A DNA stretch of 64,000 nt from Rhizobium jaguaris (lineage in GTDB: Bacteria > Pseudomonadota > Alphaproteobacteria > Rhizobiales > Rhizobiaceae): positions 124,001-188,000 of the forward strand of contig NZ_CP032695.1 of the NCBI RefSeq assembly GCF_003627755.1, in the 5' to 3' direction. Positions 1 to 8,428 of this stretch are shown here, piece after piece. Below the pieces are notes generated by a model. It had not been told where the DNA came from. It saw only the letters and a program-made list of their open reading frames with translations, and searched no databases. The translations under genes were made by a program, and so were the position numbers. Every line of letters begins with the position of its first letter. Within the stretch, counting starts at the first letter, position 1.

Positions 1-283
1 AACCAGCGCGAAGGCCCTCGATCCGATGGCTGGTGGTGGCAAGTGCGCTAATCATGAGAATCGGCAGTTCAAGCTGATCGTCACGAAGACGCCGCACGAT
101 ATCGAGTCCGTCCATCCCTGGAAGCATCCTGTCTAGGATCATGGCATCGTAGATGCCCTCGAGAGCCATGGTCAAGCCGGTATCGCCATCGGGTGCCCGG
201 TCGACGATGTAGCCGCTCTCCGACAAACCCCGCGTCAAATATGCGGCGGTCTTTTCATCGTCTTCTACGATCAGGATACGCAT
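1..283 (-). CDS. Response regulator, receiver domain (partial, runs off left edge)
   Basis: The first 94 codons of a two-component response regulator lie on the minus strand from an ATG at 281-283. The visible protein begins MRILIVEDDEKTA and shows the acidic pair of the receiver domain, the phospho-acceptor Asp in AMILDRMLPG, and the conserved Ser in LMISAL. The output domain lies outside the window. The ILDRMLPG style is typical of OmpR/PhoB-type regulators such as the CopR/IrlR group. It is transcribed away from the response regulator at 513, leaving a shared 229-bp promoter region. Its kinase partner is not visible. Confidence 0.85.
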   Translation of the reverse strand, partial: MRILIVEDDEKTAAYLTRGLSESGYIVDRAPDGDTGLTMALEGIYDAMILDRMLPGMDGLDIVRRLRDDQLELPILMISALATTSHRIEGLRAG

Positions 284-512
284 GATTTTGCCGTCCGATG
301 CGAGATTAAGCGATTCAACGAACACCGGTCGCTACCGAAGCCAGTCCCGCAATCGGCTCACATACTTGGGTGCACATTGCGGAAAAGCCAAGATTAATTA
401 GATTTCATGTTCGTGCGAAGCATAGGCTGATATTCAAGTGAGATAGTGGCTGCACACGCTAGGCTGGTTGACTTGAGTCGACACGGCTGGCAACTGGTGC
501 CGGAGAAATGCG
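284..512. promoter_or_regulatory. Divergent promoter region between two response regulators
   Basis: This 229-bp gap separates two divergently transcribed response regulators and must hold both promoters. It contains an AT-rich stretch near 391-440. No clear direct repeat typical of an OmpR-type binding site could be picked out by eye. Confidence 0.4.
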
Positions 513-1196
513 ATGTCACGAATCCTGGTGGTCGAAGACGATGAGCGAACCTCGGAGGAGATCGAGGCCGCGCTTGCCGATGCTGCCCATCGTGTCGAGC
601 GGGTGGCCACCGGGCGTGAAAGCATTCTTTTGGCTATTGCCGAGACGTTCGATGCCATTATTCTCGACCGCATGCTGCCGGGCGATGTCGACGGCCTCGG
701 TGTCCTTGCAGCGCTGCGCGCTGCGGGCGTGCAGACACCGGTCCTCATCCTGAGTGCACTGTCGGCCGTGGACGAGCGTGTTCGCGGCCTCAAGGCTGGC
801 GGGGACGACTACCTGACTAAACCGTTCGAATTCCTGGAATTGACGGCACGACTGGACGTTCTCATGAAGCGGCGATCCGGCCCGATTGTCGCGACAGTCC
901 TGCGCGTCGGTGATCTGGAGCTGGACCTCCTGAGGCACGTGGTACGCCGAGCAGGCGATGTCGTCGATCTGTTGCCACGTGAATACCGTCTTCTGGAATA
1001 TCTTATGCAGCATGCAGGTCAGATCGTCACCAGAACGATGCTTTTCGAGGAAGTTTGGCACTATCGCTATGACGAACCGACCAACCTGATCGACGTGCAT
1101 GTGAGCAAGCTGCGCCGTAAGATCGATCAAGCGGGTGCCGCTTCCATGATTCAAACCATCAGGGGCTCGGGCTATGTTCTTGCAGCGCCTAAATGA
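513..1196 (+). CDS. OmpR/PhoB-family response regulator
   Basis: A complete 227-residue response regulator with the usual family length. The receiver domain (about residues 1-118) begins MSRILVVEDDER, carries the phospho-acceptor Asp in IILDRMLPGD, and a Lys in LTKPFEFLEL. The C-terminal winged helix (about 130-225) shows LLPREYRLLEYLMQHAGQIV and the wing ending RGSGYVLAAPK. It overlaps the histidine kinase at 1174 by 23 bp, so the two are almost certainly co-translated partners. The signal sensed cannot be read from the sequence; the sister regulator upstream suggests an envelope or metal stress type, which is only a guess. Confidence 0.93.
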   Translation: MSRILVVEDDERTSEEIEAALADAAHRVERVATGRESILLAIAETFDAIILDRMLPGDVDGLGVLAALRAAGVQTPVLILSALSAVDERVRGLKAGGDDYLTKPFEFLELTARLDVLMKRRSGPIVATVLRVGDLELDLLRHVVRRAGDVVDLLPREYRLLEYLMQHAGQIVTRTMLFEEVWHYRYDEPTNLIDVHVSKLRRKIDQAGAASMIQTIRGSGYVLAAPK

Positions 1197-2556
1197 CATC
1201 TGCCGGACGACCAGCTTTCGCCTGTCGATGTCGTTCCTGGCCTTGTTCGGGCTAGCGTCCCTTGTGCTCTTCAGTTTCATGTATCTTGAAACGAAGAACT
1301 TCATGCAGAACAAGGTCGACGAATGGGTCCGGAGCGAAGTGCAGGAGTTTGCCCAGCGTCCTATCGATGACATAGTCTTTCGGCTGGGAGGCCGAACAGC
1401 GCGAGGGCCGGATGTCGAGCGTCCGATCGCATTGTTCGACAAAGCGGGCGTTCGCGTGGCTGGCAGCGACATTCTGCTTCCGTCAACGGCTCCCGACGGA
1501 GATGGTTTGTTCGATTTCAGAATTCAGGGACCTCCGGGACATACGCATTTCCGCGGCGTGGTCCACCGCCTCGCGTCTGGACACAGTCTGCTGGTCGCCC
1601 AAGACGTCGGTGAGTTGCGCGAGTTCGACGAAGTGCTTTCCGGTGCGATGCTGCTCGCCGGGACTATCATAGCCGCCATGGGGCTGGCCGGGGCCGCTAT
1701 AGTGGGGACCGGCGCAGTCGGCCAAATCGATGGCATTACGCGTGCCGCGCGCGACATCATGGCAGGCGACCTTTCGAAGCGGCTGCCGGCGCGGGGCAAT
1801 TCAGGAGACGTCGCCCGGTTGGCGAACGTGGTCAACGAGATGCTTGCCGAGATCGAGCGGTTGATGCACGAGGTCAAGGGTGTCTGCGACAACATTGCTC
1901 ACGATTTGCGCACACCTCTAACGCGTCTGCTGGCAGGACTTGAGCGGGTCCAACGTCGCGCCTCCTCGATGGACGACTATCGCCACGGCGTCGACGAAGC
2001 CATCGGCGAGACGCAAGCTGCCCTTAGAACATTCAGCGCGATGCTCAAGATTTCTGAGATCGAGGATGGTGTCCGCCGGTCCGGCTTCAGGCCGGTCGAT
2101 CTTGTCGCCGTGACTGCGGACGCAGTCGATTTCTACGAGCCGGCGGCAGAAGAAAAATCAATCGATATCAGCTTCTCAGTCGAGGGGTCGCCGGATGCCA
2201 CCATACCCGGTGAGCCGAGCCTATTATTCGAGGCGATCGGCAATCTCGTCGACAATGCGATCAAGTTTACGCCAGAGGGCGGGCGCGTTTCGGTCAGAAT
2301 CCTTGACGGGCCCGAGGGAGCCGGCGTCGCGGTTTCAGATACGGGACCAGGAATTCCAGAACGGGAGTGCGAGGCCATTCTCAGGCGCTTCTATCGGACG
2401 GAACGAAGTCGCCACACGCCCGGCAACGGTCTGGGGCTCAGTCTCGTAGCGGCCGTTGCCCGTCTGCATGGAATGATTTTGATCATTGACCAGCCGACGA
2501 TGGGCGCCTCCGTCTCGCTGCGCTATCCGATCACGCCAGGCACATCGAAGTACTAA
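1174..2556 (+). CDS. Membrane sensor histidine kinase
   Basis: A 460-residue sensor kinase that would phosphorylate the regulator encoded immediately upstream. A first membrane segment (about residues 17-38) is followed by a periplasmic loop of roughly 115 residues, a second membrane segment (about 152-180) and a HAMP region (GDLSKRLPARGNSGDV). The H-box is DNIAHDLRTPLTRL, the N-box NLVDNAIKFTPEGG, with DTGPGIP and GNGLGLSL as the ATP-binding glycine motifs. The start inside the regulator gene is supported by the translational overlap. All catalytic motifs look intact. Confidence 0.93.
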   Translation: MFLQRLNDICRTTSFRLSMSFLALFGLASLVLFSFMYLETKNFMQNKVDEWVRSEVQEFAQRPIDDIVFRLGGRTARGPDVERPIALFDKAGVRVAGSDILLPSTAPDGDGLFDFRIQGPPGHTHFRGVVHRLASGHSLLVAQDVGELREFDEVLSGAMLLAGTIIAAMGLAGAAIVGTGAVGQIDGITRAARDIMAGDLSKRLPARGNSGDVARLANVVNEMLAEIERLMHEVKGVCDNIAHDLRTPLTRLLAGLERVQRRASSMDDYRHGVDEAIGETQAALRTFSAMLKISEIEDGVRRSGFRPVDLVAVTADAVDFYEPAAEEKSIDISFSVEGSPDATIPGEPSLLFEAIGNLVDNAIKFTPEGGRVSVRILDGPEGAGVAVSDTGPGIPERECEAILRRFYRTERSRHTPGNGLGLSLVAAVARLHGMILIIDQPTMGASVSLRYPITPGTSKY

Positions 2557-2792
2557 ATTAGAACCACATGGAGCCGTCTAGGTCCGCTCTCTCCATCCGA
2601 GCGGCGTCAGTCGCAAAGGGTGTGGGCGGCTCAATCTTGATGGAGTAGTTCGAGGCAATGACGCTTCAGCCGAAAACTCGGGCGACGTGACGATATCGGT
2701 CGAACGTGGTCGCGGGAAGGGGACGGTACCTTCCCGCGATCCTCGATCTTGAAACCTGACAATCCTTCAAGGACTGGCCGAGACCTACAAGA

Positions 2793-4721
2793 TCAAAACT
2801 CTTCCCAGGATGCCACTGCGGCTCCGCCGGAGCCACCGAATGCGCCGGCAATTTTGGACCGGAGCGAGCGCGCCGGCGATGCGGTGGGACTGGACCGTTC
2901 CGTCGCGGTAGCCGGTCGTGCATGGCTGCGTTCGCTTTGCAGATTGAATTGCCCGAGGAGGTCATTCAGCGCTGTCACCTCCTTGGCCAGGCTATAGCTT
3001 GCGGCGGTAGACTCCTCGACCATGGCTGCATTCTGTTGCGTTCCCTGGTCGATGCTGTTGACGGCCGTGTTAATCTCCTGCAAGCCGGTTGCCTGTTCGC
3101 GCGCGGCTTCGACGATCGCTCGTACATTGCGGTCGATCTCTTCCACCTCCCTGACGATCTGCTGGAGCGATTGCCCGGTTTTGGTGACAAGATCGACGCC
3201 GCTGCCTACCTGCTGACCGGACGTCGAAATGAGCGTCTTGATCTCCTTGGCGGCAGTGGCGGATCGCTGCGCAAGCTCGCGCACTTCCTGCGCGACGACG
3301 GCAAAACCCTTGCCGGCTTCGCCCGCACGTGCTGCCTCGACGCCGGCGTTGAGGGCAAGCAGGTTCGTCTGGAAGGCTATATCGTCGATCACGCTGATGA
3401 TGTTGCTGATTTCGCCCGACGATTTCGAGATTGCCTCCATTGCGGCAACCGCCTCCTGCATGACTTCGCCGGACTTCTCGGCGCCGATGCGAGCACGGCC
3501 AACCAGCGAGCTTGCTTCCTCTGCGCGCCGAGTGGAATCCTTGACGGTCGTGGTGATTTCCTCAAGTGCGGCTGCCGTCTGTTCGACGGAGCTTGCCTGT
3601 TGCTCCGTACGCTTGGAGAGATCGTCCGCGGCAGAGCGGATCTGGTTGGCGCCGGCCGCGATGGCTTGGCCACCTTGGCCGATGGCGCGCAGCGTTTCCT
3701 CAAGCTTTGCCATCGATGCGTTGAAGTCTGCTCTCAGGCGATCAAGATGAGCGACAAATGGCTGCTCGATGCGGTAGATCAGGTTGCCGTTTGAAAGCTC
3801 GGCCAGACCACTTGCAAGGCCATCGACGGCAAATTGGATGTCAGCCGTGTCCTTGGCCTTTTGAGCCTCGCGTTCCAACCTCTCTTTTTCTGAGAGACTG
3901 CGACCGTCGGCAGCTTCCTGTTCCAGGCGGATTCGTTCGACGGCATTGTCACGGAACACCGCGACGGCCTCGGCCATCTGACCGACTTCGTCCCTGCGTC
4001 CGATGCCCGCAATTTCCTCCTCGGTCTTGCCGTCAGCAAGTGAGACCATGCGCGCCCGCAGGCGTTCGATAGGCGCGGCGATGCCGCGTGCTGAAACAAC
4101 GGCTGCAATCAGGATCGCAGCGGCAAAAAGAATGCCGAGCGCGATCAGCGTATTCGTAACGGTGCTTGACGTATGCTCGTTGAGCGTGTCGCTCTTGGCG
4201 CTAATGTTCTTGTTGAAGGTATCGAGCCACTGCCGAACGGCGAGAACTTCGTCATTGATGAGTGGGTCCGCTTGCTTCAAGAGTTTGCTGGCGGTCTCGT
4301 TGTCATCTACGAGCCCGGCCTTCACGGCCCGATCCGTCAGTGCAATGATGCTGTCGGCCTTCGCTGCCAGCCTGTCGATGGCATCTGCTTCGGCGGGGAT
4401 CAACTGCTTGACCGATGCGAAACGAGCGAGAAGGACCTTCTTGTTCTCCTCGTAGTTTTTCGAGAACGTACTCATCTGCGGATCTTTCGTGCTGTAGACT
4501 AGGATCTGATAGGCGTTGTAGCTCATAGCGGTAACGCGCTGGCTAGCCCTCGACATCTCCACAGCCGCCGTTTCATCCTTCGAGATGAAGTTCGAATAGG
4601 TCGCGACACTGTCTTTATATTGGCTGGACATAAAGAAGACGCCCGCAATGCCGATCAAACAGATCGGAATCATGATGGAGAGTACTTTCGTCCTGATTTT
4701 GGCGTTCTGGAGAAATGACAT
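2793..4721 (-). CDS. Methyl-accepting chemotaxis protein (transmembrane)
   Basis: A 642-residue chemoreceptor. I chose the ATG at 4719-4721 ([13 protein letters not shown]) because a cytoplasmic basic stretch followed by a membrane helix starts there; the open frame further upstream, to 4886, has no receptor-like sequence. Order: TM1 (about 13-31), a helical periplasmic four-helix-type sensor of about 150 residues, TM2 (about 188-208), HAMP, and a long MCP signalling coiled coil with the conserved tip [19 protein letters not shown]. The protein ends in SWEEF, matching the xWxxF pentapeptide that tethers CheR methyltransferase. It is monocistronic and converges on the kinase gene. No ligand is predicted. 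Confidence 0.93.
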   Translation of the reverse strand: MSFLQNAKIRTKVLSIMIPICLIGIAGVFFMSSQYKDSVATYSNFISKDETAAVEMSRASQRVTAMSYNAYQILVYSTKDPQMSTFSKNYEENKKVLLARFASVKQLIPAEADAIDRLAAKADSIIALTDRAVKAGLVDDNETASKLLKQADPLINDEVLAVRQWLDTFNKNISAKSDTLNEHTSSTVTNTLIALGILFAAAILIAAVVSARGIAAPIERLRARMVSLADGKTEEEIAGIGRRDEVGQMAEAVAVFRDNAVERIRLEQEAADGRSLSEKERLEREAQKAKDTADIQFAVDGLASGLAELSNGNLIYRIEQPFVAHLDRLRADFNASMAKLEETLRAIGQGGQAIAAGANQIRSAADDLSKRTEQQASSVEQTAAALEEITTTVKDSTRRAEEASSLVGRARIGAEKSGEVMQEAVAAMEAISKSSGEISNIISVIDDIAFQTNLLALNAGVEAARAGEAGKGFAVVAQEVRELAQRSATAAKEIKTLISTSGQQVGSGVDLVTKTGQSLQQIVREVEEIDRNVRAIVEAAREQATGLQEINTAVNSIDQGTQQNAAMVEESTAASYSLAKEVTALNDLLGQFNLQSERSHARPATATERSSPTASPARSLRSKIAGAFGGSGGAAVASWEEF

Positions 4722-5526
4722 GATGTCGCTTGCCTTTCGTGAAGAGCTGACAACTGCCTGCGCACCGCAGCGCGTTCGTACTGAAAATTGCCTGCTTTGG
4801 GATCGGGAGCATCGCAGTAAAGAGCATCCTGCTCGTCGCCGATGGCGCTGCACCGTCAAAACTGGCAGAGACATCTGATGAAACAATTAATAACGAAAAA
4901 TCGTACTAATTGAATAAAGTACTTCTGTCACTTGTTGGCGGGTGAAATAACTATTATAAGTTGTTTTCACGAAGATTTATGCAATTTAAAAAAATGTTGT
5001 CTAAATATAATTTGACAATTTAGTTTTAGATATACCGTTGAATGGTAGAGCAGGCTTTGTTGATTCCAACTTTTACTTGTTGTTTGCTTTGATTGCATTC
5101 AGGTGGAAAAAATACAACCACGACCTACATTAGCGCATGCGCATTGAAAGGCGAGGTGCAAGCAGCTCCAGCATAGTCAACATCATTAAAGATCGGAATC
5201 GGTCTAAGCGTTGGGTCAATGCACCAGCGCCTCAATGCGGCGGACCAGTATGAATACGGCCATGGACATGAAGGCTGGGCCACCGATCCTGTTTGGGCCT
5301 TGCAGGGTGAATGAACAAGCACCGTGCAGGAGGCGCATTAGGGCCGGGAGCGTGGCGCGGCCACATCATCTGTCTATTTTCTAAATCGCTGTTATCCTGT
5401 GCTTTTATTTGGGGTGTCTGCTGTTCGACTCCTATCAGGCGTGAGTCTTTAGAGATCGCCGCGATGTTGTCCCGGAGGGGCTTTAAGTCCGCATGTTCGG
5501 CTTTTTGATACTCTGATTAGATCTCA
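4722..5526. other. Gene-free stretch, AT-rich then unassigned
   Basis: About 800 bp with no convincing gene. The part near 4880-5110 is strikingly AT-rich for this window and probably holds the chemoreceptor promoter. From 5110 to 5526 the base composition returns to normal, but frames are short and match nothing I recognise; it may be decayed coding DNA at the edge of the degraded region that follows. Confidence 0.4.
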
Positions 5527-5700
5527 TCAGCCTGTACGCAGCCACTTGGCAACCGTTCGACTGGCTTCGGCTAGCGCCTCGTAAACGTCAGCATTTCGAA
5601 GTAGCGCGAACAAGAATGCACCACTGAATCGGTCCCCAGCTCCGATCATGCTTTTAGCCTCGACGACTAATTCCGGCTCGACATAGTCTGCATGGAACTT
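5527..5700 (-). pseudogene. PfkB-family carbohydrate kinase, C-terminal remnant
   Basis: About 57 codons on the minus strand encode the end of a ribokinase/PfkB-type sugar kinase. The hallmark is GAGDRFSGAFL, which carries the anion-hole GAGD and catalytic Asp of the family, followed by a typical C-terminal helix (VYEALAEASRTVAKWL). Family members run to about 300 residues, so the N-terminal three quarters are missing. The frame stays open upstream to 5886 but there it is only antisense to the next remnant. Lacking the sugar-binding half, it cannot be functional. Confidence 0.7.
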
Positions 5701-6124
5701 GTTGTTCGTTTCGATTGACACTGTGCTTGCGAGTGCCAATGGCCGACTGGCCGGCGCCGGACACGGCTTCTTCATGTTCACAAAGGACGCTGCAAAGCAG
5801 AAGGTCCTCTGGGAATTCATGAAGTTCGCGACGGGCCAGAAAGGCCAGATGATCCTGGCAAAGAATTCCGGATATATGCCGATCAATATCCTTGCATCGA
5901 AGGATCCGGCCTTCCTGGACGCCTATTTCAGGATCAATCCCTATCATCGCGGCGTCGTCGAACGGCTGGCCATTACAGGTGACCAGTTCTCTTTCCCAAG
6001 CGACAACACCGTGAAGATCGTCCAAATGATGGCCGATCAGATGCACGACGTGATCACCCATCGCATAGGGGCCGATGAAGCATTGGCTCGCATGGCGTCG
6101 CAAACGCGCAAGCTGCTGAGCTGA
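5701..6124 (+). pseudogene. ABC transporter substrate-binding protein, C-terminal remnant
   Basis: The open frame (ATG at 5699) encodes the last third of a family-1 (UgpB/MalE-like) periplasmic binding protein: GFFMFTKDAAKQKVLWEFMKF, then SGYMPIN and a C-terminal helical region. It has no signal peptide and about 250 N-terminal residues are missing. It aligns with the C-terminus of the frameshifted binding protein just downstream (SGYMPINILASKDPA against TGFTPVNTLAVKDPA), so the two were probably tandem paralogues. Its 5' end abuts the PfkB remnant on the other strand, so a deletion or rearrangement joined two truncated genes near 5700-5730. Confidence 0.7.
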
Positions 6125-6168
6125 GCTTCGGACCGACCGATACCCTTCAAACGTCCAGGATTACGATA

Positions 6169-7435
6169 ATGAAACGTCTACTATCGATCTTCGGTGCGAT
6201 TGGTCTGCTTACCTTCGCCGTGACCGCGCAGGCAGAGCAGATAACGCTCCACCTTACGCATGCCTTCCCGAACCGCGACAGCCTCTTTCTAAAGCCGATC
6301 GCCGAAAAATTCATGCAGCAAAACCCTGACATCAAGATTGAGCTTGAGGCGAATGCGACCGACTGCCCGGCGCTGCTCCAGCAGCTGCTCCGAGACGGTG
6401 TGACGGGTTCGCTTCCCGATATGGTATCGGGCGTCTGCTACACCGACATGCCGACGCTGGCGGAGCGCGGCATGCTTACTCCGTTGGACAAGCTCATTGC
6501 CGATGACGCCGACTGGAAGAATGTCGGTGTCGCACCCGGCGCGCTCGCGACGACAACCGTCCAGGGACACGTCTTCGCGATTCCGCAATCGGTGTCTGCA
6601 AGCATCGCCTACTACAATATGAGCTTGATCAGGAAAGTTCGGCCGGACCTCAAAAAATTTGAGCTTTCCTGGAGCGACATCCTGGCGATTGCGGATGACC
6701 TCAAGAAAATCCTCCCCGGACGTCATGCCGCTTTTCTTCGAATACTATGCAGACAGCTATAACTGGACTTTTAATTCGCTCCTGCTGAGCCACGGTGGGA
6801 ACGTTTTCACCGACGATGGCAAGATCGGCTTCGATTCAAAGGCGGGACGAGACTCACTGGATCTGATGCAGCGTTTCGGGCAGATGGGAATGGTTGACAT
6901 GACGGCCGAGCAGGCGCGACAAGCTTTCGCCTCCGGCAAGATCGGCATCTACTTCGCTTCGAATTCTCGCTTGAAGACGCTGACTGCCAATGCAAGTTCC
7001 TCGCTCGATATCCAGACCGGGCCGTTTCCGCAATCTGCGGCAGACGGAAAGCTTGCTTCCGGCGGCGGCGGCTTGGCGATCACCAGCAAGGATCCCAAGA
7101 AGATCGCAGCTGCCTGGAAGTTCCTGAAATTCACTTCGGGACCGGAAGCGCAGACGATGATTGTTAAGGCTACCGGGTTCACTCCGGTCAATACGCTCGC
7201 CGTCAAGGATCCGGCCTATCTCGGAGACTACTACAAGGCCAACCCGAACGCGCTGCCTGCCATTGAAGAGCTTCCGAGAATCAAGATTCAGAACCTCTAT
7301 CCCGGCGACAACGGCCAGCGCATCACGACGGTCATCCGTGACCATCTTCAAAGTGTCGTCACCCTAAAGCAGACGCCCGCGGAAGTTATGCCGAAGATGG
7401 TGGCAGACGTCGAAAAGCTGCTGCCCAAACACTGA
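6169..7435 (+). pseudogene. ABC sugar-type substrate-binding protein, single-base frameshift
   Basis: A family-1 extracellular solute-binding protein of about 420 residues split into two frames. The first half starts at 6169 with a clear Sec signal peptide (MKRLLSIFGAIGLLTFAVTAQA) and reads to about 6714. The second half is in the next frame from about 6718 to the stop at 7435. The switch lies in a run of four C at 6714-6717: removing one C gives a continuous ILPDVMPLFFEYY reading. The protein resembles UgpB-like binding proteins. It is either a recent pseudogene or a sequencing error in a homopolymer. No permease or ATPase genes accompany it. Confidence 0.82.
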
Positions 7436-7449
7436 CCCGCATCCATCTG

Positions 7450-7476
7450 CATTCTCGGTCGGTCGAGCCGAGAATG
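7450..7476 (+). terminator. Hairpin after the binding-protein pseudogene
   Basis: A perfect 9-bp stem (CATTCTCGG at 7450-7458 pairing with CCGAGAATG at 7468-7476) with a 9-nt loop begins 15 bp after the stop codon. There is no following T-run, so it is a weak intrinsic terminator or an mRNA-stabilising hairpin. Confidence 0.4.
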
Positions 7477-7507
7477 CGTTCAGCTCTCATTCGAGAAAGA
7501 CCCGATC

Positions 7508-7552
7508 ATGCCCGTTGAAATTCACTCTCGCGAAGCGGCCATGCAGCACGTC
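7508..7552 (+). pseudogene. HIT-family protein gene, 5' fragment (split by IS21-type element)
   Basis: Fifteen codons from an ATG at 7508 (MPVEIHSREAAMQHV), preceded by a GAGAAAG ribosome site, end exactly at the insertion-sequence boundary. Joined across the element to codon GAT at 10158, the frame continues without change into the HIT-family sequence, MQHV-DGADDRHFVAEL. This shows that the two fragments were one gene. Confidence 0.75.
7546..7552. repeat. Target-site duplication, left copy (GCACGTC)
   Basis: The 7-bp sequence GCACGTC immediately precedes the left IS end and is repeated at 10151-10157 after the right end. The match actually extends to 11 bp (TGCAGCACGTC) because the right terminus happens to end TGCA. 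A 7-bp duplication fits IS21-family transposition. Confidence 0.75.
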
Positions 7553-7625
7553 TGCCGATTCCGATGAAGCCGCCCCTTTGTTCCGAGATGATTGCGCCCC
7601 TTGATTCCGGGATGATCTCGCCCCC
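7553..7625. repeat. IS21 left-end multiple terminal repeats
   Basis: Three head-to-tail units of about 24 bp (7553-7576, 7577-7600, 7601-7625), each with a TTCCG core, a GATGA-like middle and a CGCCCC end. They match the inverted units at the right end and are probably transposase-binding sites. Confidence 0.75.
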
Positions 7626-7678
7626 TGTTTAGTGGGGTCTGCAGGCGATGATTGTTGTCAGTCCATTTAGGCGGGGTG

Positions 7679-8416
7679 TCAAGCTTTTCGGGGCAGGTTT
7701 CGGCGTAGGCTATCGCCGCTCAATTCGATGCGATGGGCGTTGTGAACGAGGCGATCCAGGATGGCATCAGCATAAGTCGGGTTTCCTATGACGTCGTGCC
7801 ATGCCGACACCGGAAGTTGGCTGGTAATGATGGTTGATCTGCGGCCGTAGCGATCTTCCAGGATTTCGAGGAGGTCGTGCCGGGCCTGTTCGTTGAGCGG
7901 TTCGAGACCCCAGTCGTCGAGGATCAGGACTTGAACATGGCCCAGGGTACGTTGCAGCCGAGCATACCTGCCGTCGCCGCGAGCAAGTGCGAGCTGAGCA
8001 AACAGTCGTGGGACACGCTGATAGAGAACGGAACGATCGTCACGGCAAGCCTTGTGGCCGAGAGCGCAGGCTAACCAGCTTTTTCCGACACCCGAGGGTC
8101 CGCAAATGGCCAGATTGTCATGAGCGTTGATCCAGTCGCCGCCGAGCAGCTTCATGAAGAGCGCGCGATCAAGGCCGCGCTCGCTGCGGTAGTCGACATC
8201 TTCCGGGGTGGCCTGGTGGCGAAGCTTGGCAAACCTGAGGCGTGCGGCAAGCTTACGATCGTAGCGGGAACTCCACTCCCGTTCGAGCAGCAGTCCTAGC
8301 CACTCGGCATGCGAGAGATGTTCGGCTTCGCCGTTGGTGACGAGCTCCCCGAAGGCCTTTGCCATGCCGGCCAGGCCCATGGAATTGAGTTTGTCGAGTG
8401 TTGGATGGGCAAGCAT
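7679..8416 (-). CDS. istB: IS21 helper ATPase IstB
   Basis: A 245-residue AAA+ ATPase that assists the IstA transposase in target capture. It shows a Walker A motif GPSGVGKSWLACALG and a Walker B-like LILDDWGLE, and has the full family length. The ATG at 8414-8416 is preceded on the minus strand by AAGGAG. It lies 12 bp downstream of istA in the usual istA-istB order. No disruption is seen, so the element may still be mobile. Confidence 0.95.
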   Translation of the reverse strand: MLAHPTLDKLNSMGLAGMAKAFGELVTNGEAEHLSHAEWLGLLLEREWSSRYDRKLAARLRFAKLRHQATPEDVDYRSERGLDRALFMKLLGGDWINAHDNLAICGPSGVGKSWLACALGHKACRDDRSVLYQRVPRLFAQLALARGDGRYARLQRTLGHVQVLILDDWGLEPLNEQARHDLLEILEDRYGRRSTIITSQLPVSAWHDVIGNPTYADAILDRLVHNAHRIELSGDSLRRNLPRKA

Positions 8417-8428
8417 TCTTTGTTCTCC

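Noticed and set aside
516..1472. 318-residue minus-strand open frame
   Set aside because: Antisense to a response regulator and kinase with full domain motifs; typical GC-rich shadow frame.
2922..3794. 290-residue plus-strand open frame
   Set aside because: Antisense to the chemoreceptor signalling domain; no domain of its own.
7553..7625. Head-to-tail 24-bp repeats that could suggest a CRISPR array
   Set aside because: Units abut without spacers and recur inverted at the other IS end; they are IS21 terminal repeats.
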